Notes: generated from the letters alone by a model not told the origin. Counted from the first letter of the stretch, positions 17,596 through 28,129 are shown. The stretch: DNA of 37,308 nucleotides from Prolixibacteraceae bacterium (GCA_016933815.1 JAFGAF010000392.1:1-37308); one strand, 5' to 3'. Numbers and translations: made by a program.

Positions 17596-18240
17596 TTACA
17601 AATCGATTATTTTATTCTTTAGCGCAAAAATAATAAGACTTGTGCTATTTTTTGTTTTGGTTTTCTTCAATAAACGGCTTTTATGTGTTTCTACCGTTTT
17701 GGGACTTAAAAAAAGTTTGTCGGATATTTCGTTATTGGTCATACCTTGACAAATAAGCTTAAGCACATCCATTTCGCGTTCAGTAATATCGAGCTGTTGA
17801 ATAATTTTTTGTTTGGCTTCCATATTTGGAATGTTCAATATTACCTGCTGCAGCAATTTAGGTGAAAAGAAACTTTCGTTGTTCATAACATCTACAATTG
17901 CCTTTTCGAGTTCGTCGGTTGTAGCTTCTTTGAGCACAAAGCCCGAAGCTCCGGCTTTAATCATTTCGTAATAATATTTTTGATCGCTGTACATCGAAAG
18001 AGCAATAATTTTCAAATCGGGTTTTTTGATTTTGGCTTCGGTAGTAGCTTCAATCCCATTCATTTGCGGCATATTGATATCAATTAACACCAAATCGGGG
18101 TCGTAATCAAAAAGTGAATCTACAAAATCTTTTCCATTTGCAAATTCAGCAATAACATTAAACTGATCGTTAGCAGCCAATAAACTCTTTAGCCCTTCGC
18201 GAAAAAGAGTATGATCTTCGACAATTATAATATTAACCAT
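17596..18240 (-). CDS. LuxR/NarL-family response regulator
   Basis: Receiver IIIVEDHTLFREGLKSLL...VLIDINMPQMNGIEAT...ALSMYSDQ...FVLKEATT and HTH LTEREMDVLKLICQGMTNNEISDKLFLSPKTVETHKSRLLKK. Confidence 0.95.
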   Translation of the reverse strand: MVNIIIVEDHTLFREGLKSLLAANDQFNVIAEFANGKDFVDSLFDYDPDLVLIDINMPQMNGIEATTEAKIKKPDLKIIALSMYSDQKYYYEMIKAGASGFVLKEATTDELEKAIVDVMNNESFFSPKLLQQVILNIPNMEAKQKIIQQLDITEREMDVLKLICQGMTNNEISDKLFLSPKTVETHKSRLLKKTKTKNSTSLIIFALKNKIIDL

Positions 18241-18242
18241 AT

Positions 18243-20534
18243 CTAAACAGGTATTTCAATGTTAACAACTATGCCGGCCTGCGGCTGCTTTTTAAAGCTG
18301 ATATTCCCCCCCACCGAATTAATCCTCGACACCATATTGAACAAGCCCAAACCTTTCTTTTCTTCAATTTTTTGTTCGTAATCGAAACCTTGGCCATCAT
18401 CGATATAAATAACGAACAGCTTATGGGGTTCTTCAAATAGCGAAACAGATATATTGACAGCTTTTGCATGCTTTATTGTGTTGTTTATCAATTCGGTAAC
18501 AACTCGATACAAAGTTATTTCAATAATTTCGTTGTATCTTTTCGAAGTATTAAAACTGGTTGTGATGCTAATTTCGGTGTAAAGCGAAAGCTTTTCGATA
18601 AAGCTTTTTAAGGCATGTTCGAGCCCAAAATTGCGAAGGATATGGGGACTTAGGTTATTCGAAATTTCTTTTACGCCCGTAAGCGATTCGTTAATTAATT
18701 CAGAAAGTTTATTGAATGACTTACTTTCTTTTTCGCTTAAACTTGCATTTTTTAAGTTGTGCAAGTAAATTTTGCAAGTCGAAAGCAAAGGTCCCAAACC
18801 ATCGTGCAAATCTTTTGCAATACGGCCACGTTCGTCTTCTTCGGCTTTAACCGAAACGGTATAAACTTGTTTTTCGAGATTTTTACGGGCACTAATGTCG
18901 TTAAACGAAGTTACAACAGCACTTTGACCTTCGTAAACAATTGGCCGGCTACGCACTTCAATCGGAAAACTGCGCCCATTTTGGTTTCTGATCATGTACT
19001 CGGCAACAACTACGCGGCCTTTATCATGGCCTTCGACCTCGGAAGCTACTTTTTGCAATGCGTTTTGATCAAATAAAAAGTCAAAAAAGTTGATTGATCC
19101 AATATCGTTCGGATTGAGACCTGTCAAATCGTAAAAACGTTCGTTTGCCGAAAGGATTTTAAAATCGTGATTGTAGATAAAAATAGCATCGCTGGTATTA
19201 TTGTAAATATTGCGGAAATTAACTTCACTATTTTTTAAAGCTCTTTCGGCAATAACGAGGTTTGAAATATCGTAGCCTACACCTAGCAAGTATATTTTGT
19301 TGTTACGCTTGTAACTAATTGCCGAATTGTACAAAGGTATTCGCTGACCATTTTTGGTAATCAAATCGGCCCGATAATAAGCCGATCCTTTCTTATCAGA
19401 CAAAGCAATATTATCGGTATCGTTTTCATAATCGGCATTATCGAACAAACTGTTTGGATGAACTTTTTGAATTTCATCGGCAGTATAATCGCTCATTTGC
19501 AACAAACTATCGTTCCATTGAACCAACTTGTCGTAATTTTCAAAAACATAAAAAACACCTGGCATTGCCTCTACAAGGGTTTTTCCAAATTCACGTTCGG
19601 CCTCAATTTCTTTTTCAAATTCCTTTTGTTTCGAAACATCCTTAATGAGGAATTGCAAACGTCCGTCGGGCAGTTTATTGCCTTTAATAGTTATATCGCG
19701 AATATTTCCTTGTTTGTCGTAAACACGCCTTTCGGAAACTACTGTTTGTCCGCTTGCCAGTTCATCAAATTTCAATGGTTTGTTTATCAAGTCCTCGGGC
19801 ACAGTCATTTCAGCCAATTTACGACCAATTATCTCGTTATTATCATAGCCCGACATCAACCTGAAATTGTCGTTTACCAACAGTATCTGACCTTCGATAT
19901 TGGTAATAATCACCCCTTCGTTTGCCTGATCAAACAACAATTTATATTCTTCTTCACTTTTCTTCGATTCATCGAGCAAACGAATGTATGCCCCCTCGAG
20001 CCTGCCTACAATAAAAACAATGCTGTAACTGGCAATAAAATATGTTAATCCTACGGCAATCCAAAGCTTATTATTGCTCAGCATTTGCTCAACATCGAAA
20101 TTGTATTTAAGCACACCTGTTTGGAACAACAAGCCATAAGTGAAAAACACGGTGATGAGTATTGCCAACGAAGCGTAACCATAAGCCAAGCCAATAAATA
20201 ACGATGAAAAAACACTAACCAACAATAAAAAAACAACACCACTTGAAAGCAATCCGAAAAAATGTATTCCCGTAACAAAAAATACCAGCAATATAACAGC
20301 AGTAACTATTGCCTTTAATCGAAAATGAAAATTTCGGCGAAAAATAACTACAAAACAAAAGGCGACAAACAATACTATTTGGATTGAATAGTTAAAATCC
20401 CAGCCTGTAATAACTGAACGTGAGATCGATAAAATAATTAAAGGAATTGAGAAAATTAAATAAAAAACCATCAACAGGTCAACAACCTTATTTTTAATAT
20501 CTCCAATTTCGTTTAATCCGGTTTTTCTGAACAT
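18243..20534 (-). CDS. Membrane sensor histidine kinase, multi-TM N-terminus, about three PAS domains, HisKA_3-HATPase
   Basis: Hydrophobic N-terminus, PAS-like segments (NEGVIITNIEGQILLVNDNFRLMSGY; PGVFYVFENYDKLVQWNDSLL; SDAIFIYNHDFKILSANERFYDLTGL), H-box ERGRIAKDLHDGLGPLLS, NNTIKHAKA, DDGQGFD, GLGLFNM. Confidence 0.94.
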   Translation of the reverse strand: MFRKTGLNEIGDIKNKVVDLLMVFYLIFSIPLIILSISRSVITGWDFNYSIQIVLFVAFCFVVIFRRNFHFRLKAIVTAVILLVFFVTGIHFFGLLSSGVVFLLLVSVFSSLFIGLAYGYASLAILITVFFTYGLLFQTGVLKYNFDVEQMLSNNKLWIAVGLTYFIASYSIVFIVGRLEGAYIRLLDESKKSEEEYKLLFDQANEGVIITNIEGQILLVNDNFRLMSGYDNNEIIGRKLAEMTVPEDLINKPLKFDELASGQTVVSERRVYDKQGNIRDITIKGNKLPDGRLQFLIKDVSKQKEFEKEIEAEREFGKTLVEAMPGVFYVFENYDKLVQWNDSLLQMSDYTADEIQKVHPNSLFDNADYENDTDNIALSDKKGSAYYRADLITKNGQRIPLYNSAISYKRNNKIYLLGVGYDISNLVIAERALKNSEVNFRNIYNNTSDAIFIYNHDFKILSANERFYDLTGLNPNDIGSINFFDFLFDQNALQKVASEVEGHDKGRVVVAEYMIRNQNGRSFPIEVRSRPIVYEGQSAVVTSFNDISARKNLEKQVYTVSVKAEEDERGRIAKDLHDGLGPLLSTCKIYLHNLKNASLSEKESKSFNKLSELINESLTGVKEISNNLSPHILRNFGLEHALKSFIEKLSLYTEISITTSFNTSKRYNEIIEITLYRVVTELINNTIKHAKAVNISVSLFEEPHKLFVIYIDDGQGFDYEQKIEEKKGLGLFNMVSRINSVGGNISFKKQPQAGIVVNIEIPV

Positions 20535-20620
20535 ACTTAAGTATTAATTTTCAAACATCTTTTGAAATTTAGTGAAATTAATGTTTGAATCAAACCAGCG
20601 AGCAAAAAATTGTTTGATAT

Positions 20621-22066
20621 TTATTCGCGATCTCTTAAAATATTGAACAGTTTTCGCAAATCGATTAGTTTAACCATAAAAGCCAGCAGGAGTGCAGAAA
20701 TCAACATTATTACATATCCGGCTAAACGATGGCTTATTAAATGATTGGCAAAATACCCCAGAACAACAACCAAACCGGCAAAAACAGCAATACGAATAAC
20801 CGACAACCAGGGCACTTTAAACTTGAAAATATTCACCGCTATAAGAACCTGAGCCATTGCGGTTATTGATTGTGTGATAAGACTTATATAAGCTGCACCC
20901 AAGGCTTGAAACTTAGGTATAAAAAACAAATTCAATGTGATATTCAAAACCATTCCAACCGCTGCCATAATGTTTAATTGCCTGATACTGCCGTTGGCTG
21001 TTAAAAGGGTTCCAAAAATATATGTTGTTGATATTGGAATGAAACAAAACATTAATGCAGCAAAAATTGGAGCCGACTCTTCAGCATGGTCGTATTGCAT
21101 CCATTGCATGATATCGTTTTGATAAAAAAACGAAGAAATTGAAATGCTCAGCGAAATAAAAATAATAAGGCTGAATGCAAAGCTAACCATGTCGGCAATA
21201 CTTTGTTTTTGCTTAATCATGCGCGAAAAAATGGGCAAAAGCATGCCGGCAAACAAAACACCAAACATCGAAACAGCATCGAGTAACCTGAAACCATGTG
21301 CATATAGGCTAACCTGTCTTAAACCTTCGTCGTAGGGTAACAAACGCTCAATTAAAACCGTATCGAAGCGGTTATAAAATGCCATTAACAAAATCAGGAT
21401 TGCATACGGATATGTTTTTTTCAAAAAAACCAGGCTAAACCTCAAATTGAAAGTAAGTTTGATTTTTCCGGCTTTACGGAGAACAATCAAAAAGATAATT
21501 GCTGCCGCCATGAGGTACGATATAGTTTGCACATAAACAAACCATTCAATTTTAAATACCCCGTTTGTTACATTGGTAAACAACAATATTCCACAAATTA
21601 CGATCATAAAAAACCGATCGAGCACCGAAACCAGACTATCGGTTGTAAAAAGGTGCAATGCACTTAAATTGGAGCGCAAATACAAAATAAATTGCAGCAA
21701 GAACTGATTGATAATAAGGAAAATCAATAAATGAATTTGAATATTATTGTAACCAACAACTGCTGCCCATGTTAAACACACCACTGTATATACAATGGCA
21801 AGTGCGAGCTTTAATCCAAAAATATTGCCCAGGTGTTTAGGCAGCAAATGGTTATAACGGGCAATGTTCCTGTTGTTGTAATTGGTTATACCAAAATCAA
21901 GCAGTATGTTTAATGTTAACGAAAGTGCCAACAACGAGTAATACAAGCCATATTGGTCGCCGGTAACATTCTGTACAGTTCTGTCAATCCCAAAAAGCCA
22001 AAAAGGTTTTATGAGAACATTGATAGCCAGTAATAGAATCAGGTTGGTAAAAAACTTACGTTTCAA
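20621..22066 (-). CDS. Polysaccharide flippase (Wzx/MATE-like)
   Basis: About 12-14 TM segments, VTGDQYGLYYSLLALSLTLNILLDFGITNYNNRNIARY; FNRFDTVLIERLLPY-type region. Confidence 0.82.
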   Translation of the reverse strand: MKRKFFTNLILLLAINVLIKPFWLFGIDRTVQNVTGDQYGLYYSLLALSLTLNILLDFGITNYNNRNIARYNHLLPKHLGNIFGLKLALAIVYTVVCLTWAAVVGYNNIQIHLLIFLIINQFLLQFILYLRSNLSALHLFTTDSLVSVLDRFFMIVICGILLFTNVTNGVFKIEWFVYVQTISYLMAAAIIFLIVLRKAGKIKLTFNLRFSLVFLKKTYPYAILILLMAFYNRFDTVLIERLLPYDEGLRQVSLYAHGFRLLDAVSMFGVLFAGMLLPIFSRMIKQKQSIADMVSFAFSLIIFISLSISISSFFYQNDIMQWMQYDHAEESAPIFAALMFCFIPISTTYIFGTLLTANGSIRQLNIMAAVGMVLNITLNLFFIPKFQALGAAYISLITQSITAMAQVLIAVNIFKFKVPWLSVIRIAVFAGLVVVLGYFANHLISHRLAGYVIMLISALLLAFMVKLIDLRKLFNILRDRE

Positions 22067-22149
22067 TCTCTTTTCAGCATTATTTTACAATAACGCAAAG
22101 TAACAATCTTTAAGTATTATTTCCAATGATTATATTTTAAAAAATTAAA

Positions 22150-22176
22150 AGGGGCTAAACCTTAAAGGCCGCCCCT
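22150..22176 (-). terminator. Terminator hairpin downstream of the Oar-like gene
   Basis: On -: AGGGGC-N15-GCCCCT followed by TTTTAATTTTTT. Confidence 0.7.
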
Positions 22177-22201
22177 CATATTGTATGTAAAAACTTGCTG
22201 T

Positions 22202-25200
22202 TTATTTAAAGATATAACGCACGCCAAGCTGGAAGCTCCAAGTTTGGTTGTAATTATAATAAGTTGAATAAGATTCTGTTAAAAAGTTTCCATCGGCATC
22301 GGTAGCCATTGAAAAGCTTGGCACCTTATTATCATCATAGCCTTCGTAATTAAGTATTTGGCCGTCGTTAGCAGCAAACATATTCTTGCTTACACCCCAT
22401 TCATTATTGATCAAATTTCCAAAGTTTAGGATGTCAAGGCTTACTTGCAAGGTGTTTTTAGTTCCACCAACGTTAACTGTAAAATCCTGAGCAACACGCA
22501 AGTCGAACCTGTGTACCCAAGGAGCCCTGGCTGCGTATGCTTCGGCGTATCCTCCTTTGTTTTTAGTTAAGTATTTGTCTTGCTCCATAAACTTAAAAAA
22601 CGCATCCTCATCGGCTGAGCTAATAAAGTTTATTTCACCTTTTTCTTCGGGGATATAAATTAAATCAGTTGCATATCCATCGCCATTCATATCATTTGCA
22701 TAAGTAAAGCTATAGCCACCTGCAGAATAACCCGAATAAAACAAGTTAATGTTTGTAGCCATGTGGTTGTTGGCGTAAGGTAATTTGTATGAAACAGAAG
22801 CAATTGCTTTAGCTGGGATAACATATTGTGAACGTTGAACCCAAGGTATATGTGGTCCATTAACCTGAATAAGGCCATTATATGCAGATGCAGCATTACT
22901 ACCCGGCATACCTGAAACCTCTTTAGATTCGGTAAGGGTGAGTGCAGCCATTAAATTCAGATTCTTCACAGGCTCTGCATTTAGGGTTATGTTACCGGTT
23001 GCACCCCAACCTTCGTTAGTGTTTGTAAGCACATAGGCTGCCTTTGAAGTATATTCAATTTCACTAAGCTCAGGATAAATGTACCTATCATCAGCTCCTC
23101 TAAAACGCATCCAGTTATTATCAGGTTCTTTCAGGTTATAGTTTTTCAACATTACACCGTTGATGTTATTTGTATAGATACCTTCAATGGTAATAGAAAG
23201 AGGGAATGAAGCCGGCACATCAATATCTAAAGCCAAAGAAGTTTTCCAAACCTGAGGCATTTTGAAATTGGCATCAACGGCATTAATATCACGAGGTAGT
23301 GCTCCGTCTTTAGGAGTAATTGTATTTTGTAAATTCAGCCTGCGAATCATTTCATCAACATCGGTAATCATTGGTCCTGCTAATGTTTCAAGCACTGGAT
23401 CAACACTATCAACAGCGCCATCACCTTCTTTACTATATTTAGTAACAGCAGCATAACTACCTTGAACCATACCTGAATTGGTAGGCATATTGGTGAAAAA
23501 CACCAATGGCAATCTTCCGGTAAAAATACCTGTACCTCCACGTAGTTTCAATTTTTGGTCACCTGTTAAATCCCACGAGAAACCTGCACGAGGAGATAAT
23601 TGAACTTTTGCAGTAGGCCATACTCCTGTATCAATTTTCTTCCCACCAAAATCCAACTCATAAATAGCATTGTTCCTGATTAAATTATCAACATATCGTA
23701 AATAATCGGCACGTACACCATAAGTTAATTTAAAGAATTGAGAAAGGCTCCATTCATCTTGAGCATAAATACCTATTTGATTAAACGCAACTTCTGCTGC
23801 TGGATTGGTCTCCCCGTCGTAACCATATGTTAATGCAAAATCCCTTGGTGCAGCTTGATTCAGAAAATCGTCGAGACTGGCATAACGATAATAGCCTGTT
23901 CCATTTCGCATGTAAGAGTTATTGGCCATTTGGTGTTCAAAACCAACACCTGCAGTAATTTTATGGTTATCTAAATAAAATGTAGTGTTATTTGTAATGT
24001 TGAAAATATTGTTGTTCACACCGTTATTCCATGTAAAAAGCTCATAACCTGCAGATATATATGGTTCTAATATCTGTGTTCCATCATCATTTACTCCATT
24101 CATAATATCAATAAATGGGAAAGGCTCTGAGTTGGATCCACGTACATCGTTAATTTTTGTGTAAGTAGCAAGAAATTGGTTTGAGACTTTCTCGGAAAAA
24201 CGGCTGTTTAAATCGAGTGCAAAAGAATTTACAATATTATCGCTAGAATAAATCGAATTAGAAAAAGCCATAGAATATTGTGAAATTCTATTCATCGACC
24301 TGTTCCGAAAACCAGCATCGGTAGAATTACCATTAGTTTCATTCCATCCTTGATTTTTAGTATGATTATAACGCAAGCTCATTTTATTGGCATCGTTAAT
24401 GTTCCAATCGATACGGGCAAGTAGTTTCCTGTTGCTTTCATCGGCAGGATAATCAGCATAGGAGCCGGCATCGTATCCATAATTATCCATCAAATGTTTT
24501 TTAACTTTTTCCATATCCGACGTACTTGCACGCGAAAGCGACTGTTCTGTATTAGCTACACCGTTTTCCGATGGCCTCCAAGTTACAACCTGACCAGGAC
24601 GCACTTCGTATTCGCCGTTTACAAAAAAGAACAATTTATTTTTGATGATTGGACCACCAAATGTAATACCGTATGTTGTTCTAGACTCAATGTCACGTTC
24701 ACCAAAATCAACATCTCCGATTTTGTTTCCCCTCATATTCTGATTATTAAAATATGTATAGGCAGAACCTTTAAATGTGTTTGTACCCGATTTAGTAATT
24801 GCATTGATACCACCACCTATGAAATTAGTTTGACGAATATCAAACGGAGCAATCACTACTTGTACTTCTTCGATAGCGTCCAATGAGATAGGGTTTCCAC
24901 CTCCAGGCAAATTTGATGACAAACCAAAATTATTATTGAAGTTTGCACCATCAACAGTAAAGTTCGTTGAACGGCCATCGCCACCAGCAAAGCTCATTCC
25001 GTTGGCATAAGGCGACAAGCGCGCAATGTCGGAGATGCTACGGCTAATGGTTGGAACCATGCTCATTTGCTCATTTGAAATATTGGTTGTAGCACCTGTT
25101 TTATCGGTACCAAAAGCCGATGGCTTAGCACCAACAATCATTACTTCAACAACTTCGGTTACACTTTCGCGCAAAACGGCATTCAGTATAAACGATTCGG

Positions 25201-25504
25201 CAAGGTAAAGGGTTATGTCCTGATAGGTCATCGAAGTATAACCAATAAAACTAACTTTAACTTCGTACGGACCACCGGGTCGCATACCTTGCAGGTTAAA
25301 ACGACCTTCGGAATTGCTTATGGCCGCATATTGCGTCCCCGAAGGCTGATGCACAGCAATAACTGTAGCTCCGGGCAGTGGCGAATTATCATCGCTGTAC
25401 ACTTGCCCTTGCATGCTCGAGGTAGTAACCTGAGCAAATAACGATGCAGTACTCATCAGCACTGCAAAAAGCAAAATTGAAATTTTCTGAATTGATTTTT
25501 TCAT
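22202..25504 (-). CDS. Oar-like TonB-dependent outer membrane receptor
   Basis: Signal peptide, CarboxypepD_reg (MQGQVYSDDNSPLPGATVIAVHQPSGTQYAAISNSEGRF), plug (STNFTVDGANFNNNFG...GGGINAITKSGTNTFKGSAYTYFNN), barrel ending WSFQLGVRYIFK. Confidence 0.93.
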   Translation of the reverse strand: MKKSIQKISILLFAVLMSTASLFAQVTTSSMQGQVYSDDNSPLPGATVIAVHQPSGTQYAAISNSEGRFNLQGMRPGGPYEVKVSFIGYTSMTYQDITLYLAESFILNAVLRESVTEVVEVMIVGAKPSAFGTDKTGATTNISNEQMSMVPTISRSISDIARLSPYANGMSFAGGDGRSTNFTVDGANFNNNFGLSSNLPGGGNPISLDAIEEVQVVIAPFDIRQTNFIGGGINAITKSGTNTFKGSAYTYFNNQNMRGNKIGDVDFGERDIESRTTYGITFGGPIIKNKLFFFVNGEYEVRPGQVVTWRPSENGVANTEQSLSRASTSDMEKVKKHLMDNYGYDAGSYADYPADESNRKLLARIDWNINDANKMSLRYNHTKNQGWNETNGNSTDAGFRNRSMNRISQYSMAFSNSIYSSDNIVNSFALDLNSRFSEKVSNQFLATYTKINDVRGSNSEPFPFIDIMNGVNDDGTQILEPYISAGYELFTWNNGVNNNIFNITNNTTFYLDNHKITAGVGFEHQMANNSYMRNGTGYYRYASLDDFLNQAAPRDFALTYGYDGETNPAAEVAFNQIGIYAQDEWSLSQFFKLTYGVRADYLRYVDNLIRNNAIYELDFGGKKIDTGVWPTAKVQLSPRAGFSWDLTGDQKLKLRGGTGIFTGRLPLVFFTNMPTNSGMVQGSYAAVTKYSKEGDGAVDSVDPVLETLAGPMITDVDEMIRRLNLQNTITPKDGALPRDINAVDANFKMPQVWKTSLALDIDVPASFPLSITIEGIYTNNINGVMLKNYNLKEPDNNWMRFRGADDRYIYPELSEIEYTSKAAYVLTNTNEGWGATGNITLNAEPVKNLNLMAALTLTESKEVSGMPGSNAASAYNGLIQVNGPHIPWVQRSQYVIPAKAIASVSYKLPYANNHMATNINLFYSGYSAGGYSFTYANDMNGDGYATDLIYIPEEKGEINFISSADEDAFFKFMEQDKYLTKNKGGYAEAYAARAPWVHRFDLRVAQDFTVNVGGTKNTLQVSLDILNFGNLINNEWGVSKNMFAANDGQILNYEGYDDNKVPSFSMATDADGNFLTESYSTYYNYNQTWSFQLGVRYIFK

Positions 25505-25631
25505 GTGAATGAATTTAAGTAATTCGAATTTTTATGAATTTTGGCTAGTAAGTATTTATTTTTCAGTTCATTAACTATTAAATTTACATGCTACAAATTA
25601 AGCACTTAAAAGAACAAAACAAATAGTTCAG

Positions 25632-25646
25632 GCATATTATGTATGC
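25632..25646. repeat. Inverted repeat GCATA-N5-TATGC
   Basis: GCATATTATGTATGC read directly. Confidence 0.75.
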
Positions 25647-25711
25647 ATTAAATTATTAACATTTTTTTGCATAATTGTGAATAAAATGCGAGGCAAACAT
25701 GAGTTTAAACA

Positions 25712-25727
25712 GGCATAAACTTATGCC
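25712..25727. promoter_or_regulatory. Candidate operator palindrome GGCATAA-AC-TTATGCC
   Basis: Perfect 7-2-7 inverted repeat in the oar/S41 divergent intergenic region. Confidence 0.5.
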
Positions 25728-25862
25728 ATTGTGAAACATAGCAAAATGATTGAGGTAATTAAGATACAAAATAACAAACCATAAAATCACAAAAAAACCA
25801 CACATTTTAAAAATGAAAACATTCACCTCTGCAATATTGAAGCATATTCAGAACACAAAGGT

Positions 25863-25893
25863 TTTGTTACTGAAAAGAAACCTTTTATATTTG
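25863..25893 (+). promoter_or_regulatory. Bacteroidota housekeeping-type promoter for the S41 protease operon
   Basis: TTTG(25863-25866)-N19-TATATTTG(25886-25893), full match to TTTG/TAnnTTTG, 33 bp before ATG 25927. Confidence 0.75.
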
Positions 25894-25926
25894 CTTACTA
25901 TTATTTTTGAATCAAATCATCAACAA

Positions 25927-27531
25927 ATGAAGATATACATTCGGACAATATCACTTATCATTTCCCTCATTGTTTTATTTTCAAGCACTTATGCTGTTGA
26001 AGACCAATCGAGAAAATTTCAACGTTTATTGAGATTGATCGACAGCTTTTATGCCGACTCGACCGACCTCGAAAAACTAACCGAAGTTGCGATTATCAGC
26101 TTGCTTAGCGAACTCGATCCACACTCGGTTTATATTTCGAAGGACGAGGTGGAAAAAATGAACGAACCACTTCAGGGCAGCTTCGATGGTATTGGTATAT
26201 CATTCAACATATTACGCGACACCTTAATGGTGGTTCAAACCATTCCGGGAGGGCCATCGGAAAAAGTGGGTTTGCAGGCCGGCGACCGAATCATGTTTAT
26301 CGACAATGAACCTGTTGCCGGAATTGGGCTGACCAACCAAATGGTTTTCGACCGCTTAAGGGGCGAGAAGGGCACAAAAGTCAGCATTCGTATTCTGCGC
26401 AAAGGCGAGAAAAAACTGCTTGATTTTGTAATTATACGCGATAAAATACCCATTTTCAGCCTCGATGCATCGTATATGCTCGACAACAAAACTGGCTACA
26501 TAAAACTTAACCGCTTTTCGGCCACCACAACCGATGAGTTTGTTAAAGCCATTATCGATTTAAAAGCCCAGCACAAACTACAAAATCTGATACTCGACTT
26601 AAGGGGGAATGGCGGGGGTTACCTTAAATCGGCCCACGAAATATCCGATCATTTCCTTTCGGCACAAAAGCTCATAGTTTATACCGAAGGGCTTCGAAAT
26701 CCGAAGAAAGATTATTTGGCTACCACTGTAGGCGAGTTCGAAAACGGTAAACTTGCAGTTTTGATCGATGGTGGCTCGGCTTCGGCCAGCGAAATTGTTG
26801 CAGGCGCTGTTCAGGACTGGGACAGAGGAATCATAATCGGACGCCGTTCGTTTGGTAAAGGCCTTGTTCAACAGCCTTACTACCTCAGCGATTTATCGAT
26901 GATAAGGCTTACCACAGCCCACTATTACACCCCAAGTGGCCGATGCATTCAAAAACCTTACGAAAACGGAGTAAAAGATTACCGCAACGATTACATTGAA
27001 CGTGTAAACAGCGGTGAACTTTTTAACCGCGACAGCCTGCATGTTGCCGACAGCCTCGAATACAAAACCATTATCAACCAGCGCACTGTATATGGCGGCG
27101 GTGGTGTTATTCCCGATATTTTTGTACCAATCGACACCTCGTCGAACTACAGCTACTACAACCAATTGGTAAGGGCTAGTGTTGTAAACCAATTTGTAAT
27201 CGATTACATGGATAATAACCGCAGCAAGTTAATGCAGCAATATCCCAATTTTGAAGCCTATAAAGCCAATTATAAAGTTAGCAACGAAATGCTTGAACAG
27301 CTTTGGGCAAATGGCGATGAAAAAAATATTGAACGCGATGCAGCATCCATTGAATTTATTACCGACCACGCAAAAAGGCACATAAAAGCAATTATAGCCC
27401 GCGACTTGTGGAATTCGAGTGAATTTTACAGCATAATTAACGCTAACGATACCGTAATTCAAAAAGCACTCGAAATTATCAACAATGCATCGAAATACGA
27501 TGCCGTTTTGAAGGGCACGTACAATGAATGA
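25927..27531 (+). CDS. S41 family C-terminal processing peptidase (PDZ domain)
   Basis: Signal peptide MKIYIRTISLIISLIVLFSSTYAVE, DPHSVYISKDEVEKMNEPLQGSFDGIGISF, PDZ, GGSASASEIVAGAVQDWDRGIIIGRRSFGKGLVQ catalytic Ser/Lys region. Confidence 0.95.
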   Translation: MKIYIRTISLIISLIVLFSSTYAVEDQSRKFQRLLRLIDSFYADSTDLEKLTEVAIISLLSELDPHSVYISKDEVEKMNEPLQGSFDGIGISFNILRDTLMVVQTIPGGPSEKVGLQAGDRIMFIDNEPVAGIGLTNQMVFDRLRGEKGTKVSIRILRKGEKKLLDFVIIRDKIPIFSLDASYMLDNKTGYIKLNRFSATTTDEFVKAIIDLKAQHKLQNLILDLRGNGGGYLKSAHEISDHFLSAQKLIVYTEGLRNPKKDYLATTVGEFENGKLAVLIDGGSASASEIVAGAVQDWDRGIIIGRRSFGKGLVQQPYYLSDLSMIRLTTAHYYTPSGRCIQKPYENGVKDYRNDYIERVNSGELFNRDSLHVADSLEYKTIINQRTVYGGGGVIPDIFVPIDTSSNYSYYNQLVRASVVNQFVIDYMDNNRSKLMQQYPNFEAYKANYKVSNEMLEQLWANGDEKNIERDAASIEFITDHAKRHIKAIIARDLWNSSEFYSIINANDTVIQKALEIINNASKYDAVLKGTYNE

Positions 27532-28129
27532 TCAATTTTTGTTGTGGCTGAGCTCTAACTGGGTTGAAATTACCGGCTCGATACTTGGCATTTTATACGT
27601 TTTCTTTTCGATTAAACAAAACATTGCCACATGGCTGCTTGGATTGCTTACATCGCTGCTCTATTGCTACGTATTTTTTGTATCGAAATTTTATGCCGAC
27701 ATGGCCTTGCAAGTGTATTACGTGTGGGTTAGCATTTATGGTTGGGTAGTATGGGCAAAGGGTAAACAAACCGAAAGCGGAAAACAAACCCTACCGGTAA
27801 CAAGCATCATAAAGAACTTGTTTTATAAGCTCTCAATCATATCGCTATTACTTTGGATAGTGATTTACTTTGTTTTAAAGCATTTCACCGATTCACCTGT
27901 TCCGCTTGGCGATTCGTTTACAACAGCCTTAAGCATTGTTGCCACCTATATGTTGGCGCGCAAAATTATTGAACACTGGCTTATTTGGATTGTTGTCGAT
28001 TTTGTGTCGTTATTGCTTTATATATGGAAAGGCCTCTACCCTACCTCGGTAATGTTTGTAATTTACACCGCAGCAGCAATATGGGGCTACTTCGAATGGA
28101 AAAAAGGAATGCCAAACAATGAACGATAG
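27524..28129 (+). CDS. pnuC: PnuC-family nucleoside (likely nicotinamide riboside) transporter
   Basis: EITGSILGILYVFFSIKQNIATWLLGLLTSLLYCYVFFVSKFYADMALQVYYVWVSIYGWVVW; overlaps the S41 gene by 8 nt. Confidence 0.92.
   Translation: MNDQFLLWLSSNWVEITGSILGILYVFFSIKQNIATWLLGLLTSLLYCYVFFVSKFYADMALQVYYVWVSIYGWVVWAKGKQTESGKQTLPVTSIIKNLFYKLSIISLLLWIVIYFVLKHFTDSPVPLGDSFTTALSIVATYMLARKIIEHWLIWIVVDFVSLLLYIWKGLYPTSVMFVIYTAAAIWGYFEWKKGMPNNER

Noticed and set aside
20621-22066. Flippase as part of a capsule/O-antigen cluster
   Set aside because: No glycosyltransferase or polymerase genes next to it; neighbours are a two-component system and a TonB-dependent receptor.
22202-27531. Idea that the divergent Oar-like receptor and S41 protease form a protease-secretion pair like Oar/PopC of Myxococcus
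   Set aside because: PopC is a subtilisin-type protease, and Oar-like receptors are common in Bacteroidota; adjacency alone does not support it.
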